From DASWIG01 sp965371445 (GTDB lineage Bacteria; Acidobacteriota; Thermoanaerobaculia; Multivoradales; J023), in assembly GCA_965371445.1 (NCBI GenBank), contig CBDUYN010000057.1:1-52149 (forward strand): a stretch of DNA of 52,149 bases. The letters are read 5' to 3'. A model generated the notes under the pieces. It was not told where the DNA came from and ran no database searches. It worked only from the letters and a program-made list of their open reading frames with translations. This document shows, in pieces, positions 52,062 through 52,149 of this stretch. The stretch's first letter is position 1, and every line of letters begins with the position of its first letter. Both the position numbers and the translations under genes were made by a program.

Positions 52062-52149
52062 CACTGTCCCCTCGGGGGGACCCAGGGGGGAAGACACTGT
52101 CCCCTCGGGGGGACCCAGGGGGGAAGACACTGTCCCCTCGGGGGGACCC
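52062..52149. repeat. 33-bp tandem repeats running off the window
   Basis: Copies begin at 52062, 52095 and 52128, and the last is cut by the window end. The unit contains CACTGTCCCCTCGGGGGGAC, which holds the self-complementary core TCCCC/GGGGA, then CCAGGGGGGAAGA. The repeats lie 42 bp after the aminotransferase stop and can form hairpins. Confidence 0.9.

Overview
This is a high-GC bacterial window with an Acidobacteriota-like character. The main hints are an orphan MacB/FtsX-type permease of the kind that is duplicated in Acidobacteria (ADOP family), a tricorn-type S41 protease and a TPR-CHAT protein. The phylum is an inference from gene content; there is no rRNA or tRNA here to confirm it.

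Layout. (1) 0-8.3 kb is ordinary chromosome: a TonB-C protein, a C-tail-anchored hypothetical, an AAA ATPase/DUF4143 with a 13-13-13 inverted repeat at its promoter, an NFACT-R domain protein, and a tricorn protease translationally coupled to a spermidine-synthase-like methyltransferase. (2) 8.4-18.0 kb is a decayed defence island. It holds an eight-repeat CRISPR array with a MITE-like element sitting inside one spacer, a cas1 remnant that runs directly into the array, and a type III (probably III-D) cas operon. In that operon cas10 and a csx10-like gene are fused by a deletion, a second RAMP is gutted, and the csx10-like gene has an in-frame amber codon. Next come a HigBA-type toxin-antitoxin pair bracketed by a 48-bp duplication of the neighbouring gene's 3' end, a TPR-CHAT protease whose N-terminus looks like a fused cas6 fragment, a HAD-phosphatase fragment and a truncated HNH pair. 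(3) 18.0-22.1 kb carries iorB and a very large iorA fused to a GltD-like FAD/NAD oxidoreductase and a ferredoxin; iorA is broken near its N-terminus by a one-base frameshift.

(4) 22.5-49.7 kb is a single minus-strand biosynthetic operon: radical SAM protein, MFS exporter, an aminotransferase-fold protein lacking the PLP lysine, an ADOP permease, a 4.9-kaa NRPS (FAAL-ACP followed by four C-A-PCP modules) and a KS-AT-KR-ACP PKS ending in a condensation domain. The predicted product is an N-acylated tetrapeptide extended by one ketide and then beta-keto-reduced. The last adenylation domain is Lys2 (aminoadipate reductase)-like. (5) 49.8-50.8 kb is a second, degenerate copy of the iorA start. It lies at a constant offset of 28,680 bp from the first and contains a 531-bp identical core, so the whole biosynthetic cluster is bracketed by direct repeats of iorA. 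(6) 50.8-52.0 kb is a class I aminotransferase, the probable natural neighbour of the ior genes, followed by 33-bp tandem repeats at the edge.

The two most interesting themes are the lipopeptide-polyketide island inserted at iorA, and the fossil type III CRISPR locus next to a TPR-CHAT protease, where each lesion can still be read.
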